This document shows, in pieces, positions 33,526 to 42,696 of a stretch of 64,000 bases of DNA. The translations under genes and the position numbers were made by a program. The DNA is from VBWE01 sp943372645 (lineage in GTDB: Bacteria; Bacteroidota; Bacteroidia; Palsa-965). The notes under the pieces were generated by a model that made no database searches, was not told where the DNA came from, and saw only the letters and a list, made by a program, of their open reading frames with translations. Where the stretch lies: contig CALRZN010000001.1 of the NCBI GenBank assembly GCA_943372645.1, positions 468,998 through 532,997 on the forward strand. Direction: 5' to 3'. Position 1 is the first letter of the stretch. Each line of letters begins with the position of its first letter.

Positions 33526-33555
33526 AACCGCAAGCTGTTTCGCCTGCGGGTTTTT
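33526..33555. terminator. Terminator-like hairpin
   Basis: AACCGCA (33526-33532) pairs with TGCGGGTT (33545-33552), flanked by an A-run on the left and a T-run on the right, so it could terminate either strand. No gene directly upstream on either strand explains it. Confidence 0.5.
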
Positions 33556-33584
33556 GAATTGCCTCCGCACTGCGGAGGCAATTC
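33556..33584. repeat. 29-bp perfect palindrome
   Basis: GAATTGCCTCCGC (33556-33568) and GCGGAGGCAATTC (33572-33584) are perfectly complementary with a 3-nt loop. Adjacent to the previous hairpin, so the pair may be one structured unit. Confidence 0.8.
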
Positions 33585-33879
33585 TATCCAATATAGTTGT
33601 GATAAGTTAGCTGCGCTTGAACTGCGCTTCCGCTTTAATTTATTTCCGAAATGTATCCATCCATATCAAATGAAATAAATGTCGCCAGCTACCGGTTTTT
33701 GTCCGTATCTGACAACATCACCCCTGCTGCCCGGTTTACCTTTACAGCCACGATAACAGGCCCGCGTGCAGATAAACACACAGGCACAAACCTGTTTTTA
33801 TTTATTAATACCGATATCCGTTTTTCACAGCTCTCCTGATATATTTATTTCACCCGGCCTGCTGATAACTTATGACCTA

Positions 33880-34266
33880 ATGGAAAACCCGAAGAAAATA
33901 TTCATTGCCGAAGACGATTTTTTTATTGCTGCCGATTTAAAGGAAATGCTGACGGAAATGGGATACCGCGTTACCGGTATCGGCACGGATGCACGTTCAT
34001 CCATTGCACTGCTCCGGGATATTGCTCCTGACATTGCGCTACTGGACATCCGGCTGCGCGGAAAAAACGACGGATTCCTGATTGCAGAATACATCAACCT
34101 GCACCTGCAAATTCCATTCGTTTTTGTTACTGCATACGCTGACGGAGAAATAGTTGAACAGGCGACCCGTCTTTCACCCGCAGCCTACCTGGTAAAACCG
34201 TTCAGCCGGCATGCCATTTTTTCCACACTCGAAACGGTGAAAGCCCTTTCGGGACTGGGCGGATAA
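33880..34266 (+). CDS. Stand-alone response-regulator receiver protein
   Basis: The product has 128 residues from the ATG at 33880 (M-E-N-P-K-K-I-F-I-A-E-D-D). Receiver landmarks: acidic pair E-D-D (11-13), phospho-acceptor Asp56 in L-L-D-I-R-L, Thr in F-V-F-V-T-A-Y, Lys in Y-L-V-K-P-F. No output domain, so it acts by protein contact or as a phosphate relay. It lies 84 nt before the histidine kinase gene and resembles the receiver of the LytTR regulator after it. Confidence 0.9.
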   Translation: MENPKKIFIAEDDFFIAADLKEMLTEMGYRVTGIGTDARSSIALLRDIAPDIALLDIRLRGKNDGFLIAEYINLHLQIPFVFVTAYADGEIVEQATRLSPAAYLVKPFSRHAIFSTLETVKALSGLGG

Positions 34267-34350
34267 CTGCACACCACACCGGGCACGGATGACGTAAAAT
34301 TCCTATCTTACAACAATGATTATTTTTTCAATAATGATCCGAAACGCGGC

Positions 34351-36441
34351 ATGAAACGAAGTATATACCGGCTGCTGCACTTGTTTGTTTTGCTGCTCAC
34401 CTGTTCGTATACAATGGCGCAGATGACCGATCGCAAACGGATAAAAACAGATTCGCTTTTTGCGCTTGCGAAAGATAAATCCAGGCCAATTGATGAGCGG
34501 CTGAAACATTATAATAGTATTTCCCTTACTGTTTATAAGGATGTTGATTATGGCAGGGAAATCTGCCGGGCTTATTTCGTAACCGCGCGTCAAAACAATC
34601 GCCCTAAACACGAAATGAGTGCACTTGCCCCGCTCGGTTTTACCTACCTGGCAAAAGGGGAACTCGATTCGTGTGATTATTTTTATTCCCTCGAACTGCA
34701 GCTCGCGGAAAAACATAATGATTCCCGGAAAAAATGCCATGCCTATGCCGACCTTGGAAATCTGTATGAAGCCAAAGGCGATCTGAATAAGTCGCTTGAA
34801 TTTCATCTGAAAAGCCTGGCGATAGCGACTGCAAACGATTACAAAACGCAGCAGGCAAGGGCAAAAATCAATATCGGGCATATTTACGAACTGCAGGGAA
34901 AATACAGGGAGAGCCTCGACGCACTGAAAGAGGCGGAGGTCCTGTGCGAAAAAACAAAAGATGTTGGTTACCGCGCATCCCTTTATATACATTTCGGCGA
35001 AGTAAATGCGGGTATCGGAGAGGACACTACGGCTATGCGTTATTTCAGGCTTTCGCTGAAGTGGGCAGAAAAAAATTACAATCACGGCAAGCGGATGCAG
35101 GCCAAACAAAAAATTGCACAACTCTTCGAACAGGGCGGGCAGAATGATTCGGCCATGGCTTATTACGCTGCTGCCAGTGTATTGGCCGGCGAGCAGCAGC
35201 TGCATTATTACAATACAACTTCAATCTGCGGAATGGCAAGAATCCATTTTGCACAGGGCGATTACGCAAAGGCCCGTTCGCTGGCGGAAGAAGCAATCCG
35301 CATCTCCATCAGTAACGGCGCTTCCAATGAACTGGGAGAAGCATACCTGCTGAAAGGCCAGGTGGAATTTCAGCTCAGGGCATACGAAGCAAGCAGGATG
35401 ATGTTTGAAAAAGCATACGCCAGCGCAAAAGAAAACAAAAAAATAAAAACACAATTGCAGGCCTGCCTGTGGTTGTATAAATTTTACAAACAAACCGGGA
35501 ACAGCACCCGCTCACTGGCGTACTTCGAAGAGTATAATGAACTGAGCCTTGCACTGAAAAATCAGGATATGATGAAGTCGGTCATCAAATCTGAAATCAA
35601 AGCCGATTACAGGCGAAGACACGTTGCCGACAGTTTGCAGAAGGCAAAGGAAATTGCCGCGATACAGACCCGGTATCTTGAAACAGAGCGGACACACCAG
35701 CGGAACCTGTATTTTGCTTTGGGGGGAACGGGTCTGCTCTTTTTGCTGGCCGCTTTCGGTTACTGGGCGTACCGCCAGAAAAAGAAAAACAATCTTTTCC
35801 TCACCGAAAAAAACCGGCAGATCGAACGGGCGCTCCGCGACAAAGAATCGCTGCTAAAAGAAGTGCATCACCGTGTCAAGAATAACATGCAGGTGGTTTC
35901 GTCCCTGTTATTGCTTAAATCAAAAAACACCAGCGACAGCGTAGCGAGGGAGGCCCTGCTCGACAGCCAGTCGCGCATTGCTTCGATGCAGCTTGCGCAC
36001 CAGAAAATGTACCAGGAAGATAATTTTGAAGAGCTCGAAATTACAGGGTACTGCCGGGAAATTGTTTCCCTGCTGCTGCACCAGGAACTCAGCAATGCGA
36101 TTCAGTGTGAGGTAAGCGGAACAAAAATAACGGTACATGTGGAACAGGCGCAGGCCGCCGGGTTCATCATTCACGAACTGGTTACAAACAGTATCAAACA
36201 TGCATGGAATGAAACACAAGACGGCAAAATCATAACCATTCACCTTTCGGAATCTGAAAACCACATCGTGATTGACTACGCCGATAACGGGAAAGGGGTG
36301 AAAGACGGGTTTGATTTTTCAGGCGATGGCAACTTCGGGCTCCGGCTGGTTAATTCGCTGGCAGAACGGCAGCTGATGGGCAGTATCCGTATTTTGCAGG
36401 AAAAAGGATTCGCGGCACGAATCGAATTCTCACGCCGATAA
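34351..36441 (+). CDS. TPR-containing membrane histidine kinase (HisKA_2 family)
   Basis: The product has 696 residues. A signal peptide (M-K-R-S-I-Y-R-L-L ... M-A-Q) is followed by about 400 residues of TPR helices in the periplasm, one transmembrane helix (A-L-G-G-T-G-L-L-F-L-L-A-A-F-G-Y-W-A, near 455), a short coiled coil, and the kinase. The phospho-acceptor is in L-K-E-V-H-H-R-V-K-N-N-M-Q (His near 506), the HisKA_2 signature. ATPase boxes are N-S-I-K-H-A, D-N-G-K-G and G-L-R-L-V. The TPR sensor domain is typical of Bacteroidota kinases. It sits between two response regulators, the likely partners. Confidence 0.95.
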   Translation: MKRSIYRLLHLFVLLLTCSYTMAQMTDRKRIKTDSLFALAKDKSRPIDERLKHYNSISLTVYKDVDYGREICRAYFVTARQNNRPKHEMSALAPLGFTYLAKGELDSCDYFYSLELQLAEKHNDSRKKCHAYADLGNLYEAKGDLNKSLEFHLKSLAIATANDYKTQQARAKINIGHIYELQGKYRESLDALKEAEVLCEKTKDVGYRASLYIHFGEVNAGIGEDTTAMRYFRLSLKWAEKNYNHGKRMQAKQKIAQLFEQGGQNDSAMAYYAAASVLAGEQQLHYYNTTSICGMARIHFAQGDYAKARSLAEEAIRISISNGASNELGEAYLLKGQVEFQLRAYEASRMMFEKAYASAKENKKIKTQLQACLWLYKFYKQTGNSTRSLAYFEEYNELSLALKNQDMMKSVIKSEIKADYRRRHVADSLQKAKEIAAIQTRYLETERTHQRNLYFALGGTGLLFLLAAFGYWAYRQKKKNNLFLTEKNRQIERALRDKESLLKEVHHRVKNNMQVVSSLLLLKSKNTSDSVAREALLDSQSRIASMQLAHQKMYQEDNFEELEITGYCREIVSLLLHQELSNAIQCEVSGTKITVHVEQAQAAGFIIHELVTNSIKHAWNETQDGKIITIHLSESENHIVIDYADNGKGVKDGFDFSGDGNFGLRLVNSLAERQLMGSIRILQEKGFAARIEFSRR

Positions 36442-36451
36442 AACATAACAC

Positions 36452-37144
36452 ATGAATATTTTTATTGCAGAAGATGATGTATTCATTTCCGAAGAACTGA
36501 AAGCAATTCTGCTCGATCTCGGATATGCCGTTACAGGCATTGGCCACAACTTCGAGTCTTCGGTCCGGCTGCTGAACCAGGCCCCGCCCGATATTGCTAT
36601 TCTCGACATCAAGATGCACGGAACAGACCAGGGATTCCGCATCGCTTCGTACATCAACGAAAACCTGCACATCCCGTATATTTTTCTCACCTCCTTCTCC
36701 GATAAAGAAACGGTACGGACAGCGGTGCAGCTCAAACCCGCAGCATACCTTGTAAAACCATTCACCGGGCAGGATATTTTTACAACGCTGGAAACCGTTA
36801 AGAACAATTTCTACCGTAACGCGGCGAAAATTCCGATCCGCGACGGACATGCAACCGTGTTTGTTGATTTCTCCGAAGTGCTCTGGATAAAAGCAGACGA
36901 TAAATATGTTGAGATCCAGACATCGTCCAAAAAGTTTGTACAACGCGGAACATTGTCAGCTTTACTTGAACAATGGAAAAACATTCCGTTCGAACGGGTG
37001 CATCGTTCCTTTGCTGTTAATACCGCCAGGATCGAAAAGATTACCCGCGACTGTATCGTGATCGGTAATACGGAAATTCCGGTATCACGTACGTACCTGG
37101 AAAAAATCAGGAAATCGCTTGACGGTAAGGGCGGAACAACGTAA
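36452..37144 (+). CDS. LytTR-family response regulator
   Basis: The product has 230 residues. Receiver: E-D-D (7-9), Asp52 in I-L-D-I-K, Thr/Ser in F-L-T-S-F, Lys in Y-L-V-K-P-F. Residues about 130-225 are a LytTR DNA-binding domain: W-I-K-A-D-D-K-Y-V-E-I, R-G-T-L-S-A-L-L, V-H-R-S-F-A-V-N-T and P-V-S-R-T-Y. It should control transcription downstream of the kinase. Starts 10 nt after the kinase gene, and a terminator at 37146 follows. Confidence 0.95.
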   Translation: MNIFIAEDDVFISEELKAILLDLGYAVTGIGHNFESSVRLLNQAPPDIAILDIKMHGTDQGFRIASYINENLHIPYIFLTSFSDKETVRTAVQLKPAAYLVKPFTGQDIFTTLETVKNNFYRNAAKIPIRDGHATVFVDFSEVLWIKADDKYVEIQTSSKKFVQRGTLSALLEQWKNIPFERVHRSFAVNTARIEKITRDCIVIGNTEIPVSRTYLEKIRKSLDGKGGTT

Positions 37145-37145
37145 A

Positions 37146-37175
37146 AAAGCCTCCCGCATTGCTGCAGAAGGCTTT
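37146..37175. terminator. Hairpin between convergent genes
   Basis: AAAGCCT (37146-37152) pairs with AGGCTTT (37169-37175). It lies between the LytTR regulator and the leftward SBBP/SprB protein and can serve both. Confidence 0.65.
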
Positions 37176-37194
37176 CGCTGACTCCTCAACCGGG

Positions 37195-40100
37195 TTACCT
37201 GTTCACAATTATTCGTTGCGTACTCCTGCTTCCATCCGCAGCAACCACGGTGATCATATAAACACCTGGAGTTTCAATATGCAGTTGCTCCTGCGTATGT
37301 GGTTGTACTTTGTCTGTAAGCACCAGTTGCCCGATCGCATCGAAGATCATTACATCGGCAGCAGCATTCATGTTAAGCTGTAATGTAAATTTTCCGTTAT
37401 TCGGATTCGGCATGATCGTAAAATTATGCTGCGTGATAACTTGCTGCACACCCAAACAGATATCCACGTATATCGAATCAGCTGTGCTTCCTGAACAACC
37501 GTTTACATCGGTGTACGTGTAGGAAACCAGGTTGAACCCGATATTCGCAGCCATCGGGTCAAATGTATTTCCTGTTACACCGGGACCTGTGAAAGTTCCG
37601 CCGGCAGGTGATCCCCCTGTCAATATAAACGGGGCAGTTGTTGCCTGGCAAACGGTATCAAGACCAAACACAAGTGTTACCGTTGGTGCATTCGGATCGT
37701 TCAGGTTTGCAGTAACAGCAGTTGTACACCCGTTCGTATCGGTAACGGTACAGCTGTATGCGCCTGCACCAACTCCGGAAAGATCCTCGCCTGTTGAAGA
37801 ATTACTCCACAGGAACGTGTAACCCATTGTTCCCCCGCTTACAGTAATATCCACGGCTCCATCAGTTCCTGAACAGGTAGTTGGGTTTGTAGTCGCAGTA
37901 ACTGTTGCACTGAGTAATGCCGGTTCAGTGATCGTGATTGTTGCCGTATCCGTGCAACCATTGTTGTCAGTAACGGTGTACGAATACGTTCCTGCGGTTT
38001 CCGTAAATGATCCTTCGCCACTGTACGGAGCTGTTCCACCCGAAGCTGCAACGGTTACCGTTGAACTTCCTCCATTGCACAGAATAGCGTTTGCAGCTGT
38101 TGATGTAACAAGTGCGGTTGGTTCGGTTATTGTGATTGTTGTTGTTGATGTACAGCCGTTGTTATCCGTTACGGTATAAGAATACGGCCCGCCTGCAGTT
38201 ACACTAAATGTTCCTGTGCCGGTATAAGGCGCTGTTCCGCCGGAACCATTTACGGTTACCGTTGCGTTTCCGCCGTTACAAAGAATTGAGCTTGCAGATG
38301 ATGAGGATGCAAGTGCGGTTGGTTGTATTACTGTGATCGTTGTTGTTGATGTACAGCCGTTGTTATCCGTTACGGTATAAGAATACGGTCCGCCTGCGGT
38401 TACAGTAAACGTTCCTGTGCCGGTATAAGGCGCTGTTCCGCCGGAACCATTTACTGTTACCGTTGCGTTTCCGCCGTTACAAATTATAGTGGTTGCAGCT
38501 GATGAGGATGCAAGTGCTGTAGGTTGTGTTACCGTGATCGTTGTTGTTGAGGTACAACCATTGTTATCCGTTACGGTATAAGAATACGGCCCGCCTGCGG
38601 TTACACTAAATGTTCCTGTGCCGGTATAAGGCGCTGTTCCGCCGGCACCACTTACTGTTACCGTTGCGTTTCCGCCGTTACAAAGAATAGCGGTTGCAGC
38701 TGATGAGGATGCAAGTGCTGTAGGTTGTGTTACCGTAATCGTTGTTGTTGATGTACAGCCGTTGTTATCCGTTACGGAATAAGAATACGGTCCGCCTGCG
38801 GTTACACTAAATGTTCCTGTGCCGGTATAAGGTGCTGTTCCGCCGGAACCATTTACCGTTACCGTTGCGTTTCCGCCGTTACAAAGAATCGCGGTTGATG
38901 AAGATGATGATGCAAGTGCCGTTGGTTGTGTTACCGTGATCGTTGTTGTTGACGTACAGCCGTTGTTATCCGTTACGGTATAAGAATACGGTCCGCCTGC
39001 GGTTACACTAAATGTTCCTGTGCCGGTATAAGGAGATGTTCCGCCGGAACCATTTACTGTTACCGTTGCGCTTCCGCCGTTACAAAGTATGGAGCTTGCA
39101 GATGATGTGGATGCAAGTGCATTTGGTTGTGTAATATTCACGAATACAGAGTCCGTTGAACCGCAATTGTTGGTAATCACACAGGTCCATGTTCCGGCGG
39201 TAAGTCCGGTTACTGAAGCTGTTCCATCACCTGCCGGGTTACCGGGCATCCAGTTATACGTAAATGAATCGCTGCCGGAAGCGGACACCTGGGCCGCTCC
39301 GCTATTTCCTCCATTACACAAAATGTTTGTTTGCGAAACCAGTGCCACTGAAACATCACAGAATTTTACGAGGTAGCCATCTGATGGTGTTGACCTGACA
39401 GCCTGGTAAGCACCCGGTGATGCAATGGCCAGCGTGGAGCCTGTGGTGCCCGAGAGATAGACACGGCCACTCAGATCAACTGCACAGGAGTACCCCTGAT
39501 CAGTACTTTCTCCCCCGTAATAAGTGCCCCAGCGCACTACTCCGTTCGGGTCGAATTTTACAAGGAACGCATCATCACTTCCTCCCGACGTAGCCTGGTA
39601 GGCCGGGGCATTGGCGATGCCGGTTGTTGATGAGGTATATCCTGTCATATACACTTCACCGAGCGGATTGACGGCACAACTATAGCCTTGTTCAAATGTC
39701 CCTCCTCCATAATAAGTCCCCCACTGCCGAACACCGCTCGGATCGAATTTTACAAGCATAGGATCATAAGATCCGCCGGGTACTGTTTGATGAGCGCCGG
39801 GTGTAGCAATTCCACTGGCAGACTGTGTAAACCCGGTTACATAAACATTGCCGCTTGCATCTGTTTTGCATCCGCGAAAGGCATCTGTAGACGTACCGCC
39901 ATAATACGTTGCCCACTGGCGTACACCGCTGGCATTGAATTTCGCCAGGTAACCGTCGGTACTTCCGCCACCGGATGCAGGCTGATGTGCACCGGGAGTT
40001 GCTATTCCGGTTGCTGACGGTGTATTGCCTGACAGGTACACATTCCCCGAAAGATCGGTTGCGGCATAACTAAACGATTCGCTCCCGGTTCCTCCGTAAT

Positions 40101-41493
40101 AGGTGCCCCAAATGCGAACCCCATTTGGGGCGAATTTTGCAAGAAAAGCATCATACCCTCCTCCTAATGCAGGCTGGTGCGAACCAACGCTTGCGATTGC
40201 AGTGGTGGAAGTTGCATAACCTGAAATAAATATGTTTCCGGAAGGATCAATAGCGCATGAATAGGCTTGTTCCACACTGCTTCCGCCATAATATGTACCC
40301 CATTGGCGAACGCCGTTCGAATTAAACTTTACCAGGAACGCATCTCCTGTTCCTCCTCCGTAAACAGTTTGATAAGAACCGGGTGATGCGATGCCTGACA
40401 GCGAAACGGTGATGCCCGCCAGGAAAACATTGTTACCGGCATCCACCGCACAGGAAAATCCCTGGTCAATATCCGCACCGCCATAATACGTACACCACTG
40501 GCGCACACCTGCCGCATTGAATTTCACGAGATAGGCATCCCAGCCTCCGGGACCTCCGCCATATACGGTTTGATGTGCGCCGACAGTAGCGATGGATGTG
40601 GTGGAAGTTGTATAACCTGTTGCGTAAACATTCCCCAATGCATCGGCTGTACAGCCATATTGTTCTTCAGTGCCTGTTCCGCCATAATACGTACCCCAGG
40701 ACCGCACCAGGGGATCAATGGTAAATGCGTTTGCGGGGTTGATGTTTTCGATGTGAAAAGTTACCCGGTTGGATTTCAGCACCCACTGCGATGGAAGTGT
40801 TTTCCCGTCCTGGATTACCAGCGGAGCCTGCTGGGTGAAATTGCCAAGCGGTGTTTCAATAACCAGGTTGCCGTTTGCATCAAGGTGCAGTGATATTGCT
40901 CCGTCAAACTCCAACTGGATCTGCCGGTAATCTGCCCCGGGCGAAACGATGTAATCGTATTCAAGCTGATTCGCATTTGCATACCATTTCAGATCAATGC
41001 CGTTATAAAGGTTACGATAGGTGATATCGGAATACGTTTTTACTTCCATAGCTCCGTCGGGACAGGCAGCCGTGTAATAATTATCACATCCCGGCTGCGG
41101 TTCTCCTTTTATTATTGCTGCGGTTGAATTTGCATTCAGCCAGTTCACATCCACCCGGTAAACTGTGGTTTGTGCAGGCACCTGTTTATTCGCATTGAGC
41201 GCATCGTGGGGTGTTGCTTCAAATGCCTCTTTCCAGGCATCAACACGACTCAGCTGGTACGAAATACCGTTGTTTTTCAGGTGATAGACTAAGGCACCAT
41301 CAGTACCTGAGAATAAAACATCCGGCCGGGGCTTATTATGCTGGTCATATACCTGTCCTTTGTTTTCACGAAAAGAAACTGCTGTTTCTGGCGTACCGCG
41401 AAAATCACCGGGGAGTTCGGTTCCCGATTGTGCATTCAGAAAGCCTGCTCCTGTTAACAGGAAGGCTCCGGACAATAATAGCTGCTTCATCAT
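37195..41493 (-). CDS. Giant secreted SBBP beta-propeller / SprB-repeat protein with type A sorting domain
   Basis: The product has 1432 residues with signal peptide (M-M-K-Q-L-L-L-S-G ... L-N-A-Q). Residues about 40-240: the N-terminal domain with F-R-E-N-K-G-Q-V-Y that precedes SBBP repeats. Residues about 245-720: about nine units of G-T-Y-Y-G-G ... G-N-V-Y-x-x-G-Y-T, each about 50 residues, forming a propeller. Then SprB-like repeats (I-L-C-N-G-G ... Y-T-V-T-D-N-N-G-C), six of them nearly identical. The end is a type A sorting domain (F-T-I-M-P-N-P-N-N-G-K-F-T-L). Exported by type IX secretion and displayed or released. Possible roles are adhesion or gliding. Monocistronic. Confidence 0.94.
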   Translation of the reverse strand: MMKQLLLSGAFLLTGAGFLNAQSGTELPGDFRGTPETAVSFRENKGQVYDQHNKPRPDVLFSGTDGALVYHLKNNGISYQLSRVDAWKEAFEATPHDALNANKQVPAQTTVYRVDVNWLNANSTAAIIKGEPQPGCDNYYTAACPDGAMEVKTYSDITYRNLYNGIDLKWYANANQLEYDYIVSPGADYRQIQLEFDGAISLHLDANGNLVIETPLGNFTQQAPLVIQDGKTLPSQWVLKSNRVTFHIENINPANAFTIDPLVRSWGTYYGGTGTEEQYGCTADALGNVYATGYTTSTTSIATVGAHQTVYGGGPGGWDAYLVKFNAAGVRQWCTYYGGADIDQGFSCAVDAGNNVFLAGITVSLSGIASPGSYQTVYGGGTGDAFLVKFNSNGVRQWGTYYGGSSVEQAYSCAIDPSGNIFISGYATSTTAIASVGSHQPALGGGYDAFLAKFAPNGVRIWGTYYGGTGSESFSYAATDLSGNVYLSGNTPSATGIATPGAHQPASGGGSTDGYLAKFNASGVRQWATYYGGTSTDAFRGCKTDASGNVYVTGFTQSASGIATPGAHQTVPGGSYDPMLVKFDPSGVRQWGTYYGGGTFEQGYSCAVNPLGEVYMTGYTSSTTGIANAPAYQATSGGSDDAFLVKFDPNGVVRWGTYYGGESTDQGYSCAVDLSGRVYLSGTTGSTLAIASPGAYQAVRSTPSDGYLVKFCDVSVALVSQTNILCNGGNSGAAQVSASGSDSFTYNWMPGNPAGDGTASVTGLTAGTWTCVITNNCGSTDSVFVNITQPNALASTSSASSILCNGGSATVTVNGSGGTSPYTGTGTFSVTAGGPYSYTVTDNNGCTSTTTITVTQPTALASSSSSTAILCNGGNATVTVNGSGGTAPYTGTGTFSVTAGGPYSYSVTDNNGCTSTTTITVTQPTALASSSAATAILCNGGNATVTVSGAGGTAPYTGTGTFSVTAGGPYSYTVTDNNGCTSTTTITVTQPTALASSSAATTIICNGGNATVTVNGSGGTAPYTGTGTFTVTAGGPYSYTVTDNNGCTSTTTITVIQPTALASSSSASSILCNGGNATVTVNGSGGTAPYTGTGTFSVTAGGPYSYTVTDNNGCTSTTTITITEPTALVTSTAANAILCNGGSSTVTVAASGGTAPYSGEGSFTETAGTYSYTVTDNNGCTDTATITITEPALLSATVTATTNPTTCSGTDGAVDITVSGGTMGYTFLWSNSSTGEDLSGVGAGAYSCTVTDTNGCTTAVTANLNDPNAPTVTLVFGLDTVCQATTAPFILTGGSPAGGTFTGPGVTGNTFDPMAANIGFNLVSYTYTDVNGCSGSTADSIYVDICLGVQQVITQHNFTIMPNPNNGKFTLQLNMNAAADVMIFDAIGQLVLTDKVQPHTQEQLHIETPGVYMITVVAADGSRSTQRIIVNR
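37915..39125 (-). repeat. Six tandem SprB-like coding repeats of about 201 bp
   Basis: The block TACAGCCGTTGTTATCCGTT or close variants begins at 37953, 38151, 38352, 38553, 38754 and 38955. The spacings are 198, 201, 201, 201 and 201 bp, so units are 66-67 residues. DNA identity between neighbours is very high. Confidence 0.9.
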
Positions 41494-41682
41494 AAATTGG
41501 GTCTGTTAGAAATTGAAATCAATTCGCCTTGCTGATTTTTTTATAAAAATCAGGTTTGCAGGCCGGGGCCGTTTGCTCAACACGTCCCACGGTGCAAAGT
41601 AAAAGCGTCCCGGATTTCAGGCTTAACCGACTACGGACAAAACTTTGTTATTCACGACATTGATCGGGATTTTAAAAATGAA

Positions 41683-41718
41683 TAACGATGTGGATTACTT
41701 TTTTAGACGCGATTACCC
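41683..41718. repeat. Solo end of the dispersed palindromic element
   Basis: TAACGATGTGGATTACTTTT followed by TTAGACGCGATTACCC matches the right end of the 4463-4721 element (TAACGAATTGGATTGC ... GCGCGATTGCCC) with about five differences. No inverted partner is found within the 190 bp of intergenic sequence to its left. Confidence 0.7.
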
Positions 41719-41747
41719 GGGTTAAAACCACCGTACACAAACACAAA

Positions 41748-41786
41748 AAAGTCCGGCAAAACGCTTGTTTTGCCGGACTTTTATTT
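41748..41786. terminator. Strong bidirectional terminator
   Basis: AGTCCGGCAAAAC (41750-41762) pairs perfectly with GTTTTGCCGGACT (41767-41779), with an A-run before and T-rich sequence after. It most directly serves the leftward YceI gene (41830-42357). Confidence 0.85.
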
Positions 41787-41829
41787 TATCGCTGTAATGC
41801 GGAACCTATTCTTGACTGTACATCTACAT

Positions 41830-42357
41830 TCAGCTGCGCTTGAACTGCACTTCCGCCTGGATGCGCACCTCTTCGCTTACCAGCATGCCGCCCGTTTCCA
41901 GTGCGGCGTTCCAGTTGAGGCCCCAGTCTTTGCGGTTTATTTTCCCGCTTACCGAGAAACCGGCTTTTTCATTGCCCCATGGATCTTTATTTACGCCGCC
42001 AAATTCAACATCCAGCGTAATTTCTTTGCTCACGCCTTTCATGGTGAGGTTGCCTTTCAGTTCAAAATCGTCGCCTTTTTTGGTGAGGGCTGTGCTCTGA
42101 AACGTAATCGTTTTGAATTGTTCTGCATCAAAAAAATCAGCGGCTTTCAGGTGACCGTCGCGGCCTTCGTCGTTGGTGTAAATAGAAGCCGGATCGATGG
42201 TGATGTTTACCTGCGCGTTTGAAAAGTCGGCGCCGTCGGCCGTTACGCTGCCTTCCATTTTGCGGAATTCGCCTTTTACGTTTGTAATCATCAGGTGTTT
42301 TACTTTAAACACCACTTCGCTGTGCGAAGGATCGAGTACCCAGGTTGTTGCTGCCAT
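41830..42357 (-). CDS. YceI-family lipid-binding protein
   Basis: The product has 175 residues without signal peptide, so probably cytoplasmic, unlike E. coli YceI. The lipocalin-like barrel pattern is clear: W-V-L-D-P-S-H-S-E-V-V-F-K-V-K-H-L at the start, L-K-A-A-D-F-F-D-A-E-Q-F-K near 75, L-T-M-K-G-V-S-K-E-I-T near 105 and a closing E-E-V-R-I-Q-A-E-V-Q-F. YceI proteins bind isoprenoid or other lipophilic chains in the barrel. Monocistronic with its own terminator. Confidence 0.93.
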   Translation of the reverse strand: MAATTWVLDPSHSEVVFKVKHLMITNVKGEFRKMEGSVTADGADFSNAQVNITIDPASIYTNDEGRDGHLKAADFFDAEQFKTITFQSTALTKKGDDFELKGNLTMKGVSKEITLDVEFGGVNKDPWGNEKAGFSVSGKINRKDWGLNWNAALETGGMLVSEEVRIQAEVQFKRS

Positions 42358-42683
42358 GTGTGGTTTTGTTTTTTAAAATGGTATCTGTTATTGTTCGTTG
42401 GCAAAAGGCCGGAGCCTTGAAATAAAGATATATGTTACACCAACGAATTTAGGCAAATGTTTACTGCCTGCCGTTATGCCGGGGTTAATTTGTAAGAACG
42501 TGTGACTTACTTTACCGAGCCTGCTGTAAAAAGCGGATTGTACATGTGCAAAAAACAGCACCTTCCAACTTCCGGTAATTGGCTGCACTTTATTACATTG
42601 AAAATAATGGTCAGGAAGGAATATATTGCTGCTTCGGAATTAAAGGCCCAACAACACCTGTTTCATACCGGGAGAATACGGAT

Positions 42684-42691
42684 TACCTTTG
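42684..42691 (+). promoter_or_regulatory. Possible -7 element TACCTTTG
   Basis: Exact TAnnTTTG match, but only 5 bp before the ATG at 42697, which would make the transcript nearly leaderless, and no good -33 element is seen. Chance is possible. The remaining sequence from 42358 to 42696 between the divergent YceI gene and this gene holds no other feature I can support. Confidence 0.3.
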
Positions 42692-42696
42692 CCATT

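Larger units (their letters stand above)
33391..33879. other. Intergenic region with two hairpins
   Basis: About 490 bp between divergent genes. Besides the terminator-like hairpin (33526-33555) and the perfect palindrome (33556-33584) I see no gene. Short open frames here have no family features. Confidence 0.45.
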
